Shown: one piece after another, positions 15,115-23,865 of the stretch | How the letters are laid out: each line of letters opens with the position of its first letter | How positions within the stretch are numbered: position 1 is the first letter of the stretch | Assembly: GCA_017524545.1 (NCBI GenBank) | Contig: JAFXVN010000037.1 | Span: forward strand, 1 to 42,612 | Direction of reading: 5' to 3' | Length of the DNA stretch: 42,612 nt | From: Bacteroidaceae bacterium | Lineage (GTDB): Bacteria > Bacteroidota > Bacteroidia > Bacteroidales > Bacteroidaceae | The notes under the pieces: generated by a model | What the model was told of the DNA's origin: nothing | Database searches by the model: none | Seen by the model: the letters and a program-made list of their open reading frames with translations, nothing else | Translations under genes and position numbers: made by a program

Positions 15115-18100
15115 ATGAGAAGCCCGTTGAGTCAAGCGCAGGCTGGCATCTATTATGCCTGTGAGACGTCTGTGTCAGACGAGTATAACTACCAGAATAC
15201 AGCCCTCTTCGCCATCCCTGAAGATGCGGATTTGGTGCGGTTGCAGCAAGCTGTGCAGGGCGCATTGAGCGCGCACCCTTATATAGGCAGTCGTGTGGTG
15301 GTGAATGAAGAAGGAGTGCCAGAGATTGAGAGTGCCCCTGAAGGCGTAGAGTTTCGAGTCGAGCGTTTCGAGGTTACAGAGGAAGAGTGGAAGGCTGCCC
15401 AAAAGACGTTTTCGCAGACTATGGATGTCCACGGAGAGAAGTTGTATCGCACGGAAATCTATAGCGTCGAGGGCGGCAAGAGTTATCTCTACATCGACTT
15501 GCATCATGTGCTGACGGATGGCTTTTCGATGGCGGTGCTGTTGCGCGAGATTGAGCGGGTTTATAATGGAAAGAAACCTGCGGGTGAGATGATGGACGGT
15601 GTGGCTATCGCCAATGAAGAAGCTGCTCAACGTGCTGATGAGACACTGATGGGCGAAGCCCGAGATTGGTACGCGAAGACTTTCTGCGATGCTGCAGATA
15701 CCGACTCGTTGCCAATCCCGGAAGCTATAGACGAAAGTCAGAAGTCGAATGCAGGAAGCATGTATCAGTTCTTCCCATTAAGCGTGAGCAAGGAAGAGGT
15801 GCAGGCTATTGTAAAGCGCTTTGATACCAAGGAGAGTGTCATCATGCAAACGGCATTTGCGCAGTTGTTGGCGACCTACAGTGCCGAAGAGAAAGCCTCG
15901 TATTGCACGGCATTCTGGGGACGTACCGACCGCCGCACCTTGGGCGCTATCACGATGATGGTGCATACCTTGCCGGTGTTCATGCAGACGAAAGCCGACA
16001 CACCGATTGCCGACATGCTGAAAGGCATGGAAGAACAATTGCAGTTGACGCAGAAATACCAGTATTATGCCTATCCCGACGCAGTGCGTGACTTGGGGCT
16101 AAACAACCAAGTCATGTTCGTCTATCAAGGTTCTGTGTTGAACGACAAACGCGGTCTGTGTTTAGGAGGGGCTATGGCTCCTCATACCGACCTGCGTCGT
16201 CCTACGCCTGGTTGGAAACTCAGTGCAGAACTTTTTGAGACGGCCGACCAGTATGCCCTCAAACTTGGTTACAGCACTGCCGACTATTCGGAGGCCTTCT
16301 TGAAGCAGTTGGCTGATGCCTATAGCATGATTCTCCGCTCAATGGTGACGGCAGAGCGTGTCTGTGAACTCGAATACTGCTCCGAGTCGCAGTTGCAGTG
16401 GTTGGATGCACGCAATCCGAAAGCCCCGAAAGCATCCGAGGGTAGTCTGGTGGCCCGCTTCAAGCAACACGTAGCGGAACGACCGAACGCCATCTGTGTC
16501 GTCAGCGGCGACAAGCGACTGACGTATGCAGAAGTAGATAAACTCTCCGACACGCTCGACCCGCAATATACCGAACGCTGTGGCGAACATGTAATCGGTT
16601 ATTCGGTTCCACGCAACGAGCAGATGGTCATCGTGCCGCTGTCGATTGCCAAAGCCGGTAAGACGGCCCTTCCGTTGGACAGTAGTTATCCGGCGGAGCG
16701 CTTGGATTTCATGCGTGCTGATGCCGCTCAATACGAAGGCGGCGATGCGTTTATATTGCTCTACACCTCCGGCACGACAGGTACGCCAAAGGGTGTGATG
16801 CTGAGTGAGCAGAATATCTTGACGCACACCGAATTCCATAACAAGCACATCGGTTTGACGTCCGAGAGTCGTTATGCGACATACGCCGGCTATGGTTTCG
16901 ATGCATTTATGAACGACCTATGGGGATGTATGGTTGCTGGAGCGGCGATGTATGTTATCGGCGACGATATCCGTTTTGACCTCGATGCCATCCACGAATT
17001 TATCTTGCGAGAGCAGATTACACATATCTTCATGACCACCCAAGTGGCGACACAACTCGTACAGAACTTCCCCGACATCCCATGCTTGCAGCATCTGGGC
17101 ACCGGCGGAGAGAAACTGATGTCGCTCGAACCGCCAACCTACCGTCTGCTGAACGCCTACGGACCTACGGAAACGACGGTGTATGTATGCAGTTACTGGG
17201 TGGAGAAGAAAGAACCGAACATCCCAATCGGTCACTCGAACGACACGGCGCAGCTGTTCATTGTCAATAAGTATGGCAAACGAGTGCCTTGGGGTGCAGC
17301 AGGCGAATTGCTTGTGGCTGGTCCGCAGGTGGGCCTCGGTTATTTCAATCAACCGCAGAAGACCGCAGATGTCTTCGTGGAGTGGGACGGTAAGCGCGTC
17401 TATCGTACAGGCGATATCGTTCGCTACCGTCACGACGGTGAGATTGAGTTCGTGGGACGAAAGGACGGACAGGTCAAGATTCGCGGTTTCCGCATCGAGC
17501 TCAAAGAGGTGGAAGCGGTAATCCGTCAGTTCGAGGGCATCAAAGATGCAACGGTGCAGGCGTTCGACTATCCAACTGGAGGTAAGTTCATCGCCGCGTA
17601 TATCGTCAGCAATCAGAAGGTTGATATTCAGGCGCTTAATGCCTTCATCATGGACCAGAAACCGCCGTATATGGTACCTGCCGTGACGATGCAGATAGAC
17701 GCTATCCCACTGAACCAAAACCAAAAAGTGAACAAACGTGCCCTGCCTGAACCGAAAGCTCAGACGGACGATACACCCAAAGAGGCGGCTCCGCTGAACG
17801 TGCTTGAGGAACAGTTGGCGGACATTGTGGCAGGTATCGTCAACAACCATGATTTCGGTATCACAACCGACCTCCGCTATGTAGGACTCAGTTCCATCTC
17901 TGCCATCAAACTTGCGACACAGGTCTATAAGCGTTTCGGCGTTCAACTCGATGCCAAGCTGCTCGTCAAAGGTGCGAACATTCAGACGATAGAGAATGAG
18001 ATTTTGATGGCGATGTTGGGCGGCAATCGTGATACCGTAATATCGGAATCCCGTAATCCCGAAAATGATTTGACAGTGCCTTTCCCCTTGTCCCATGCCC

Positions 18101-21100
18101 AGACAGGTGTTTATTTCGAGTGCATGAAGAATCCCACTTCTACGCTGTATAACATCCCGATGCGTATGCGTCTGCCGTTGGAGATTGACGATGAAGCATT
18201 GCGTGCGGCGGTCACACAAGTAGTGAATAACCATCCCGAACTGTTTGTACATTTCCGCACCAACGACACTGGCGTAGAGCAAATTGTGGATAAAAGTTTA
18301 GAGTTTAGAGTTGAGAGTTTAGAGAAGAAAGAAGATGAACTTGATGCTTACCGTGCAGAGTTCGTGCGACCGTTCAACTTGAGCAAAGACCTGCTGTGCC
18401 GGTTCAGCATTGTGCGTACGGAACAGGCTTTGTACCTCTATTGCGACATGCACCACTTGGTGTGCGACGGAGCGTCGTACGATGTGTTCTTCAATGAACT
18501 TTGTACATTGCTCGACGGTGGCACAATCGACAAGGAGATGTGCAGTTATGCGCAGTTCGTAGCCGACGAACAGGCTGCGGAGACGGGCGAGGAATACGCC
18601 GCAGCGAAGGATTTCTTCCATTCGCAGTTGGCACAAGTGGAAGGTGCGACAGAAGTCGCCGCTGACTTGACGAACCCGAAAGACGGTGAAATCGGTCAGG
18701 TGTATGCCCCGATGGACATCAAGGCCGCTGAAGCTTTGGCACAAAAGGCAGGTGTCACACCGGCCGGTGCCACCCTCGCAGCGGTGTTCTATACGCTTGC
18801 GCGTTTTGCAAATGCGGATGATTTGTGTATCACCACCATCTCCAACGGCCGCAGTAACCTCAAGATGGCGAACACCATCGGCATGATGGTGAACACGCTC
18901 GCATTGAGCAGTAAGATAACGGACCAGACCGTCGAGGCTTTCGTTCGCGAGACGGGTGCACATTTCGAGCAGACATTGGCACACGAAAACTACCCGTTTG
19001 CGCAGATTGCTGCTGACTACGACCTGACGGCAGAGATTATGTTCGCTTACGAACTTGGCGTGCTGTCTGAGTACCGCGTCAAGGGTCAACTGGTTGCGAC
19101 CGAGAACATGGAGCTGAACGTGCCGAAGTTCAAGATTGCGTTCTATATCATAGAAGTGAACGGACGGCCGAGCGTGGCAATCGAGTACGACAACGGTCGG
19201 TATAGTAGTGAGCTGATGCAGTCGCTGGCGCAATCGGTGAGCAATGCCGTGAGTGCCTTTGCAGCCCAGCCGACAGCCGCCTTGCGTTCCGTCTCGCTGA
19301 TGGACGAAGTACAGACGAAATTGTTAGACAGCTTCAACGAGACGACGGTTCCATACGACAACACGCAGACCATTCTCTCTCTCTTCAAGGCACAAGTTGC
19401 CAAGACCCCGGATGCCCTTGCGCTCGTTTATCGCGACAAGAGGTTTACGTATCGCGAGGTGGATGAGATTTCCGACCGCATCGCCGCAGGTCTGCATCCG
19501 ACGACGAACGTCATTGCCATCAAGGTGCAGCGCAGCGAATGGATGGTGTTGGGTGCGTTGGCAGTCCTCAAAACCGGCTGTGCGTACCTGCCGCTCGACC
19601 CGAGTTATCCAGAAGAGCGACTCAGCTACATGCAGCAAGATGCCAACAGCTGTATGCTCCTCACGGAGAAAGAATTTGAAGAGCTTTCTAATTATCAATT
19701 ATTAATTGTCAATTATCCATTATCAAATCCTTCAGATTTGTTCATCCTCCTCTATACTTCCGGCTCGACGGGCGTGCCGAAAGGTGTCATGCTGGAGCAC
19801 GGAAACCTTGTGGCGTTCTGTCATTGGTACCAGCGCTACTACGACCTGCATGTCGGACATAAGGTTGCGGCATACGCAAGCTTTGGTTTCGATGCGTGCA
19901 TGATGGACCTCTATCCGGCTCTGACCTGCGGTGCAGCAGTTGTTATCGTGCCGGAAGACCTGCGTCTGAACCTGCCGGAACTGGGTCGTTACTTTGATGC
20001 CGAAGGTATCACACATTCGTTTATGACGACCCAAATCGGGTATCAGTTTGCAACGAACGTCGAGTGTCATTCGCTCGAACACCTGTCGGTGGGCGGTGAA
20101 GCTCTCTCTGCACTCAATCCGCCGACGGATTATAAGATGTACAACGGATATGGTCCGACGGAGTGTACCATCTTCACAACCACCTATCTGCTGCAAGAAT
20201 ACGAACAGCATATCCCGATTGGCAAACCGCTGGATAACCTACAGTTGTTCATCATGGACACCAACGGTCAGCGTCTGCCGTTCGGTGCTACGGGTGAGTT
20301 GTGGGTGAGTGGTCCGCAAGTGGGTCGGGGTTACTTGAACCTGCCAGAAAGGACTGCCGAGTCCTTCGTCACGCGAGGCGGCCTCCGCTTCTATCGCACC
20401 GGCGACATTGTGCGGTACTTGCCCGACGGTAACATCCAGTTCGTGGGGCGTCGGGACGGACAGGTGAAGATTCGTGGTTTCCGTATCGAACTCAAAGAGG
20501 TGGAAGCCGTCATCCGTCAGTTCGAGGACATCAAAGATGCCACCGTGCAAGCCTTCGACTATCCCAACGGCGGTAAGTTCATCGCTGCGTATGTGGTGAG
20601 CGACCAGCAGATTGACGTAGCGGCCCTCAACGCCTTCATCCGCGAGCGCAAACCGCCTTACATGGTGCCGGCAGCGACGATGCAGATTGACGTTATTCCG
20701 CTAAACCAGAACCAGAAAGTGAACAAACGTGCTCTGCCTGCTCCGAAGATTCAGGCGGACGAACATGACTATGTAGCACCTGCCAACGACACCGAGAAGC
20801 TGTTTGCGGACATCTTCGCGTCGGTTCTCTCGCTCGATAGGGTAGGGGCAACAGATAATTTCTTTGAGCTGGGCGGTACGTCGCTCATGGTGACGCGCGT
20901 CATCATCGAAGCCGACAAAGCGGGTAAGCATATCGCGTATGCCGACCTCTTTGCCCACACCACGCCGCGTGCGTTGGCGACCCTGGTGGACGGACAGAGT
21001 GCCGTGAATGAAAGCGAGACCGTGGACCGTGAAATCACAGAGTTTGACTATACCGCCATCAACGAACTGCTGCAAGCCAACAGCCTTGAATCATTCAAGG

Positions 21101-22233
21101 CCGGCGAGCGCCAAGAGTTAGGTAACGTCCTGCTCACTGGTGCAACGGGTTATTTGGGTATTCATGTCCTGAAAGAACTCATCGACTCCGACGCCAAGAC
21201 CATCACATGTCTGGTGCGCGGCAAGAGTCAGGAAGATGCCCAGCGACGTGTTCGCAACTTGTTGTTCTACTATTTCAGCCGCCGTTTCGATGAACTCTTC
21301 GGCTCGCGTATCTTCGTCCTCCAAGGCGATGTAACACAGGACATCACAGAAATTATCAATTGTCAATTATCAATTATCAATTCCATTGATACAGTGTTCA
21401 ATTGCGCTGCAAACGTGAAGCACTTCTCGAAGGGTACAGACATTGAAGATGTCAACATCGGCGGAGCACAGCGATGTGTTGATTTCTGTTTGGCTACAGG
21501 TGCGGCACTCGTTCATGTATCGACGACTTCCACAGGCGGTGTTTGGATTGGAGGTAACCTACCTGCACCAGTGCTCACAGAGCAGAACATCTGGTTCGGG
21601 CAGTATCTCGGCAACCAATACATGCACTCCAAGTTCCTCGCCGACCGTCTCATCCTTGATGCAGTGGCAACGAAGGGCCTCAGGGCGAAGGTCATGCGTG
21701 TGGGCAACCTTGCGGCACGCAGCTACGACGGTGAGTTCCAGGTGAACTTCTCTACGAACAGCTACATGGGTCGTATCAAGATCTTCAACATGCTTGGCTG
21801 CTGCCCCTTCGACCAATACGACCAGCCTACGGAGTTCTCGCCCATCAACGAGACCGCCCGTGCAATCGTCCTGCTCGCCACGACACCCAGGGAGTGTACC
21901 GTCTTCCAGCCCTATAGCACCCACACCCGTCTGCTGGGCAACGTGCTGCAGGTGCTGGATAAACTCGGCACGAAGATGCAGTTCGTTGAACCTGAAGCCT
22001 TCGGCTTGGCAGTGCAGCAGGCAGCGTTAGACCCGAATAAAGCACCGTTACTCACCACGATGCTCGCTTATCAGAACATCGCACACGGCCAACCGACGCA
22101 GATTGTGGACCGCAACAACGCCTACACGTCGCAAGTGCTCCTGCGCCTCGGATTCCAATGGACCGAACCCGACAATGAGTATATCGGCCGCATGTTGACC
22201 GCCATCTCGCAATTAGGTTTCTTTGATGTATAA
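15115..22233 (+). CDS. Nonribosomal peptide synthetase, C-A-T-C-A-T-R (2373 codons)
   Basis: I take the ATG at 15115 (a TTG at 15106 is less likely). The domains, in order: a condensation domain (HHVLTDG near 130), adenylation A1 (YTSGTTGTPKG near 547; YGPTETT near 685; NQNQKVNKRALP near 867), thiolation T1 (GLSSISAIKL, Ser near 926), condensation 2 (HHLVCDG near 1112), A2 (YTSGSTGVPKG near 1544; NQNQKVNKRALP near 1863), T2 (LGGTSLMV, Ser near 1922), and a C-terminal thioester reductase (GATGYLGIHVLKEL near 2008; YMHSK Tyr-Lys pair near 2168). A first C domain suggests an acylated starter; the reductase suggests release as an aldehyde. The residues I align to the specificity code are DANFGGAVYK for A1 and DAMFSGGIFK for A2, without assigning an amino acid. 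No phosphopantetheinyl transferase or MbtH gene is in the window. Four AT-rich repeats lie in linkers. Confidence 0.92.
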   Translation: MRSPLSQAQAGIYYACETSVSDEYNYQNTALFAIPEDADLVRLQQAVQGALSAHPYIGSRVVVNEEGVPEIESAPEGVEFRVERFEVTEEEWKAAQKTFSQTMDVHGEKLYRTEIYSVEGGKSYLYIDLHHVLTDGFSMAVLLREIERVYNGKKPAGEMMDGVAIANEEAAQRADETLMGEARDWYAKTFCDAADTDSLPIPEAIDESQKSNAGSMYQFFPLSVSKEEVQAIVKRFDTKESVIMQTAFAQLLATYSAEEKASYCTAFWGRTDRRTLGAITMMVHTLPVFMQTKADTPIADMLKGMEEQLQLTQKYQYYAYPDAVRDLGLNNQVMFVYQGSVLNDKRGLCLGGAMAPHTDLRRPTPGWKLSAELFETADQYALKLGYSTADYSEAFLKQLADAYSMILRSMVTAERVCELEYCSESQLQWLDARNPKAPKASEGSLVARFKQHVAERPNAICVVSGDKRLTYAEVDKLSDTLDPQYTERCGEHVIGYSVPRNEQMVIVPLSIAKAGKTALPLDSSYPAERLDFMRADAAQYEGGDAFILLYTSGTTGTPKGVMLSEQNILTHTEFHNKHIGLTSESRYATYAGYGFDAFMNDLWGCMVAGAAMYVIGDDIRFDLDAIHEFILREQITHIFMTTQVATQLVQNFPDIPCLQHLGTGGEKLMSLEPPTYRLLNAYGPTETTVYVCSYWVEKKEPNIPIGHSNDTAQLFIVNKYGKRVPWGAAGELLVAGPQVGLGYFNQPQKTADVFVEWDGKRVYRTGDIVRYRHDGEIEFVGRKDGQVKIRGFRIELKEVEAVIRQFEGIKDATVQAFDYPTGGKFIAAYIVSNQKVDIQALNAFIMDQKPPYMVPAVTMQIDAIPLNQNQKVNKRALPEPKAQTDDTPKEAAPLNVLEEQLADIVAGIVNNHDFGITTDLRYVGLSSISAIKLATQVYKRFGVQLDAKLLVKGANIQTIENEILMAMLGGNRDTVISESRNPENDLTVPFPLSHAQTGVYFECMKNPTSTLYNIPMRMRLPLEIDDEALRAAVTQVVNNHPELFVHFRTNDTGVEQIVDKSLEFRVESLEKKEDELDAYRAEFVRPFNLSKDLLCRFSIVRTEQALYLYCDMHHLVCDGASYDVFFNELCTLLDGGTIDKEMCSYAQFVADEQAAETGEEYAAAKDFFHSQLAQVEGATEVAADLTNPKDGEIGQVYAPMDIKAAEALAQKAGVTPAGATLAAVFYTLARFANADDLCITTISNGRSNLKMANTIGMMVNTLALSSKITDQTVEAFVRETGAHFEQTLAHENYPFAQIAADYDLTAEIMFAYELGVLSEYRVKGQLVATENMELNVPKFKIAFYIIEVNGRPSVAIEYDNGRYSSELMQSLAQSVSNAVSAFAAQPTAALRSVSLMDEVQTKLLDSFNETTVPYDNTQTILSLFKAQVAKTPDALALVYRDKRFTYREVDEISDRIAAGLHPTTNVIAIKVQRSEWMVLGALAVLKTGCAYLPLDPSYPEERLSYMQQDANSCMLLTEKEFEELSNYQLLIVNYPLSNPSDLFILLYTSGSTGVPKGVMLEHGNLVAFCHWYQRYYDLHVGHKVAAYASFGFDACMMDLYPALTCGAAVVIVPEDLRLNLPELGRYFDAEGITHSFMTTQIGYQFATNVECHSLEHLSVGGEALSALNPPTDYKMYNGYGPTECTIFTTTYLLQEYEQHIPIGKPLDNLQLFIMDTNGQRLPFGATGELWVSGPQVGRGYLNLPERTAESFVTRGGLRFYRTGDIVRYLPDGNIQFVGRRDGQVKIRGFRIELKEVEAVIRQFEDIKDATVQAFDYPNGGKFIAAYVVSDQQIDVAALNAFIRERKPPYMVPAATMQIDVIPLNQNQKVNKRALPAPKIQADEHDYVAPANDTEKLFADIFASVLSLDRVGATDNFFELGGTSLMVTRVIIEADKAGKHIAYADLFAHTTPRALATLVDGQSAVNESETVDREITEFDYTAINELLQANSLESFKAGERQELGNVLLTGATGYLGIHVLKELIDSDAKTITCLVRGKSQEDAQRRVRNLLFYYFSRRFDELFGSRIFVLQGDVTQDITEIINCQLSIINSIDTVFNCAANVKHFSKGTDIEDVNIGGAQRCVDFCLATGAALVHVSTTSTGGVWIGGNLPAPVLTEQNIWFGQYLGNQYMHSKFLADRLILDAVATKGLRAKVMRVGNLAARSYDGEFQVNFSTNSYMGRIKIFNMLGCCPFDQYDQPTEFSPINETARAIVLLATTPRECTVFQPYSTHTRLLGNVLQVLDKLGTKMQFVEPEAFGLAVQQAALDPNKAPLLTTMLAYQNIAHGQPTQIVDRNNAYTSQVLLRLGFQWTEPDNEYIGRMLTAISQLGFFDV
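18291..18330. repeat. TTTAGAGTTTAGAGTT repeat in NRPS
   Basis: AAGTTTAGAGTTTAGAGTTGAGAG repeats encode KSLEFRVESLEKKE in the second condensation domain, before the HHLVCDG motif. The frame is kept. Confidence 0.7.
19686..19728. repeat. AATTATCAATTATTAATTGTC repeat in NRPS A2 domain
   Basis: Tandem AATTATC/AATTGTC heptamers encode LSNYQLLIVNYPLSN in the loop just before the ATP-binding YTSGSTG motif. Confidence 0.8.
21350..21384. repeat. AATTATCAATTGTCAATTATC repeat in NRPS reductase
   Basis: Five AATTATC/AATTGTC units encode EIINCQLSIINS in the reductase domain, between the first beta-alpha units of the Rossmann fold. The frame is kept. Confidence 0.8.
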
Positions 22234-22278
22234 CAAACTAAAATAACAATCATAACAATGAGAAATATCTCTGATATT

Positions 22279-22447
22279 ATGAAGAAATTCCTTACATTCG
22301 TTCTTCTGTGCGCGGCCCAAGCAGGGGGCTTGGGCAGACGAGTGGCCTGCTTACATGACCGATGTGGCCATCATTAGTTCTGGAGAACAGAAAATTACAA
22401 ATACAACCTTTTCGGGGCAATTTGCGTGCATTTATAGGAATGACTAA
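22279..22447 (+). pseudogene. Signal-peptide fragment of a secreted protein, frameshifted
   Basis: The frame from 22279 (an upstream ATG is at 22258) reads MKKFLTFVLLCAAQAGGLG, which resembles the start of the secreted protein at 24326 (LLCAVAQGAWAQ). The original frame ends at 22377-22379. A shift near 22320 gives a different reading, DEWPAYMTDVAIISSGEQ..., which then stops at 22445-22447. So the gene is short and broken. A C-terminal tail of similar secreted proteins lies at 23541-23849, after a minus-strand module. Confidence 0.5.
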
Positions 22448-22568
22448 ATGTCATTCCGTGCCGCAAATTGGGGAGGGCAGTGCTCTGCCCGACGGAGGTG
22501 GCAACGGGACGTTGCATGTTAGCTTCAAGGAAAAATATGCTCAAATAACAATTAACAAAATTAACATT
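22448..22568. other. Non-coding stretch with small hairpins
   Basis: No gene. Two short stem-loops: GGGCAG/CTGCCC at 22475-22490 and GCAAC/GTTGC at 22501-22515. The former is of the sort scattered in many Bacteroidales genomes. Confidence 0.4.
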
Positions 22569-22602
22569 TTAAAAAAAATGCCCGCATCTCACGACGCAGG
22601 CA
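22569..22602 (-). terminator. Terminator of the minus-strand small-protein module
   Basis: On the minus strand TGCCTGC pairs with GCGGGCA (one wobble) and is followed by a run of eight T. It lies 40 nt downstream of the two-TM gene that ends at 22642. Confidence 0.65.
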
Positions 22603-22641
22603 AAAACACCTTAAAACAAATCAAACTAATAATCAACCCTA

Positions 22642-22842
22642 TCACTTATGGGGAACGATGATGCGGTCAATATAGTAATTGAGACCGAAGATGCTTCCAG
22701 CAAGCAGGAATGCTTGCGCGACGTAGAAAAGAAGTCCAGAAGCAACGTCCTTTATTTCGAAGACCTGATAGGACACTAGGAGAATGCTGCTAAATATGAG
22801 GAGCACTGCACACATATACTGGACTTTCTTGTCTGCTTTCAT
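22642..22842 (-). CDS. Small two-TM membrane protein (66 aa)
   Basis: Two hydrophobic segments, about 8-25 (YMCAVLLIFSSILLVSYQVF) and 33-55 (ASGLLFYVAQAFLLAGSIFG), separated by a short charged loop, with positive residues at both ends. Its ATG overlaps the TGA of the micropeptide upstream (ATGA), so translation is likely coupled. A terminator follows. I do not recognise a named family with confidence. Confidence 0.65.
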   Translation of the reverse strand: MKADKKVQYMCAVLLIFSSILLVSYQVFEIKDVASGLLFYVAQAFLLAGSIFGLNYYIDRIIVPHK

Positions 22843-22928
22843 AACGCTATATGACTGCCTCCCCAGCCAGCTAAAATAGCAGTGATGATATAGCTGACGA
22901 TTTGGAGGATTTTCTTAACTTTTTCCAT
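22839..22928 (-). CDS. 29-residue hydrophobic micropeptide (smalltalk-like)
   Basis: Short frame MEKVKKILQIVSYIITAILA plus GWGGSHIAL: a basic N-terminus, one hydrophobic helix and a short polar tail. This is like the smalltalk micropeptides of Bacteroidales, which as I recall tend to lie beside HU-family DNA-binding genes. Here the upstream minus-strand gene (22962-23513) may be such a gene's remnant. The stop overlaps the next start (ATGA). Confidence 0.55.
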   Translation of the reverse strand: MEKVKKILQIVSYIITAILAGWGGSHIAL

Positions 22929-22961
22929 GATGCAATATGATTTTAGATTGATAAAAGAGAC

Positions 22962-23513
22962 TTATTCCATACCTTGGATGCTGCCTCTGATTGTCAGAGA
23001 GAACCACAACTGACCACCGAGGGAGATTTCATATACCTTGTCGGTATTAGTTACAATTCCACCTGCGTTGTAAGTTGCCGACGAGCCATTTTCTGCGACA
23101 GTGAACGCTTGCGATTCAGAAGAACCAACTTCCTTGATTGTCAGGGAGCCTTGCGTCAGGTTGGAGCCAGACACGACAATTGTTGTCAGGCTGTCGGTTG
23201 AAAGCGCTCCACCAGAAACATCCTGCGATATGCCGTTGATGAGCACATTATTGCTCACCTGCGGAGCAGACGAGGGTGTGAGGTTGGGGTCGCTGCCCTG
23301 CTCGCCACCGCTGCCAGAGTTGTTCAGGTAGAGGTCATCATCCGTGTAAATCTGAGAACCTGCCAGAGACTTGTCAACGGCAGCACCGAGTGACATCAGG
23401 TCGGCCCCAAGAACGTCTTCGTTGATAACGAGCTTACAGTTACTGCGCCACCAAGACCCTTTCACTTTGCGGCTAACGATAACGCCAGAAGCGGCTATCG
23501 AGTCGTTTGTCAT
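22962..23513 (-). CDS. Uncharacterised protein, possibly N-terminally truncated HU-associated type
   Basis: 183 residues from ATG 23513. It opens with TNDSIAASGVIVSRKVKGSWWRSNCKLVINE, has an acidic Gly/Ser linker near 66-80, and a beta-rich C-terminal domain with LTTIVVSGSNLTQGSLTIKEV. The same frame stays open upstream without a start codon (VVSTEIEDASVLAGNNLKFK reads well as protein), which suggests the real N-terminus has been lost where the sequence meets a plus-strand fragment at about 23540. It ends RGSIQGME, like the HU protein at 42014 (ETIQGME). The order on this strand, this gene then the micropeptide, resembles HU/smalltalk loci. This is inference; the family is not certain. Confidence 0.5.
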   Translation of the reverse strand: MTNDSIAASGVIVSRKVKGSWWRSNCKLVINEDVLGADLMSLGAAVDKSLAGSQIYTDDDLYLNNSGSGGEQGSDPNLTPSSAPQVSNNVLINGISQDVSGGALSTDSLTTIVVSGSNLTQGSLTIKEVGSSESQAFTVAENGSSATYNAGGIVTNTDKVYEISLGGQLWFSLTIRGSIQGME

Positions 23514-23540
23514 TTTGAACTTCAGGTTATTGCCTGCGAG

Positions 23541-23849
23541 GACAGAAGCATCCTCTATCTCAGTGCTGACAACACGCTGTATTATCCCAACGCGGCTATG
23601 ACCATCAAAGTCTTCCGCGCCTACTTCCAGCTGAATGGCATTGAGGCAGGAACACCAGCCGGTATCAAGGAATTCGTGCTGAACTTTGGAGAGGAAGATG
23701 CGGATGCTATTGAGGAAATTACAAATAGTAAATCGTCAAACAATAAATCTCTTGATGCTTGGTTCGACCAGAATGGTCGTAAGCTCAGCGGCAAGCCCAC
23801 GCAGCACGGAATCTATATTCACGAAGGACGTAAAGTCGCCATCCCCTAA
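23541..23849 (+). pseudogene. C-terminal fragment of a secreted protein
   Basis: The reading ILYLSADNTLYYPNAAM, then VFRAYFQLNGIEAG, FVLNFGEE, and the end DQNGRKLSGKPTQHGIYIHEGRKVAIP matches the common C-terminal part of Prevotella-type secreted proteins. There is no signal peptide or N-terminal body; upstream the sequence becomes the opposite-strand gene. I take it as the tail of a gene split or replaced by the minus-strand module at 22642-23513. The signal-peptide fragment at 22279-22447 may be its other end. The linker holds an AATAGTAAATCGTCAAACAATAAATC repeat at 23724-23749. Confidence 0.65.
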
Positions 23850-23865
23850 GGAGAGTTTTTAAGTC

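Noticed and set aside
16918-19233. Long minus-strand open frames (454 and 304 codons) within the NRPS
   Set aside because: They are antisense to clear NRPS domains and have no recognisable motifs; they arise from codon bias.
22362-22661. 99-codon plus-strand frame
   Set aside because: Runs through hairpins and the minus-strand terminator, with no homology signature; the start lies in a broken gene.
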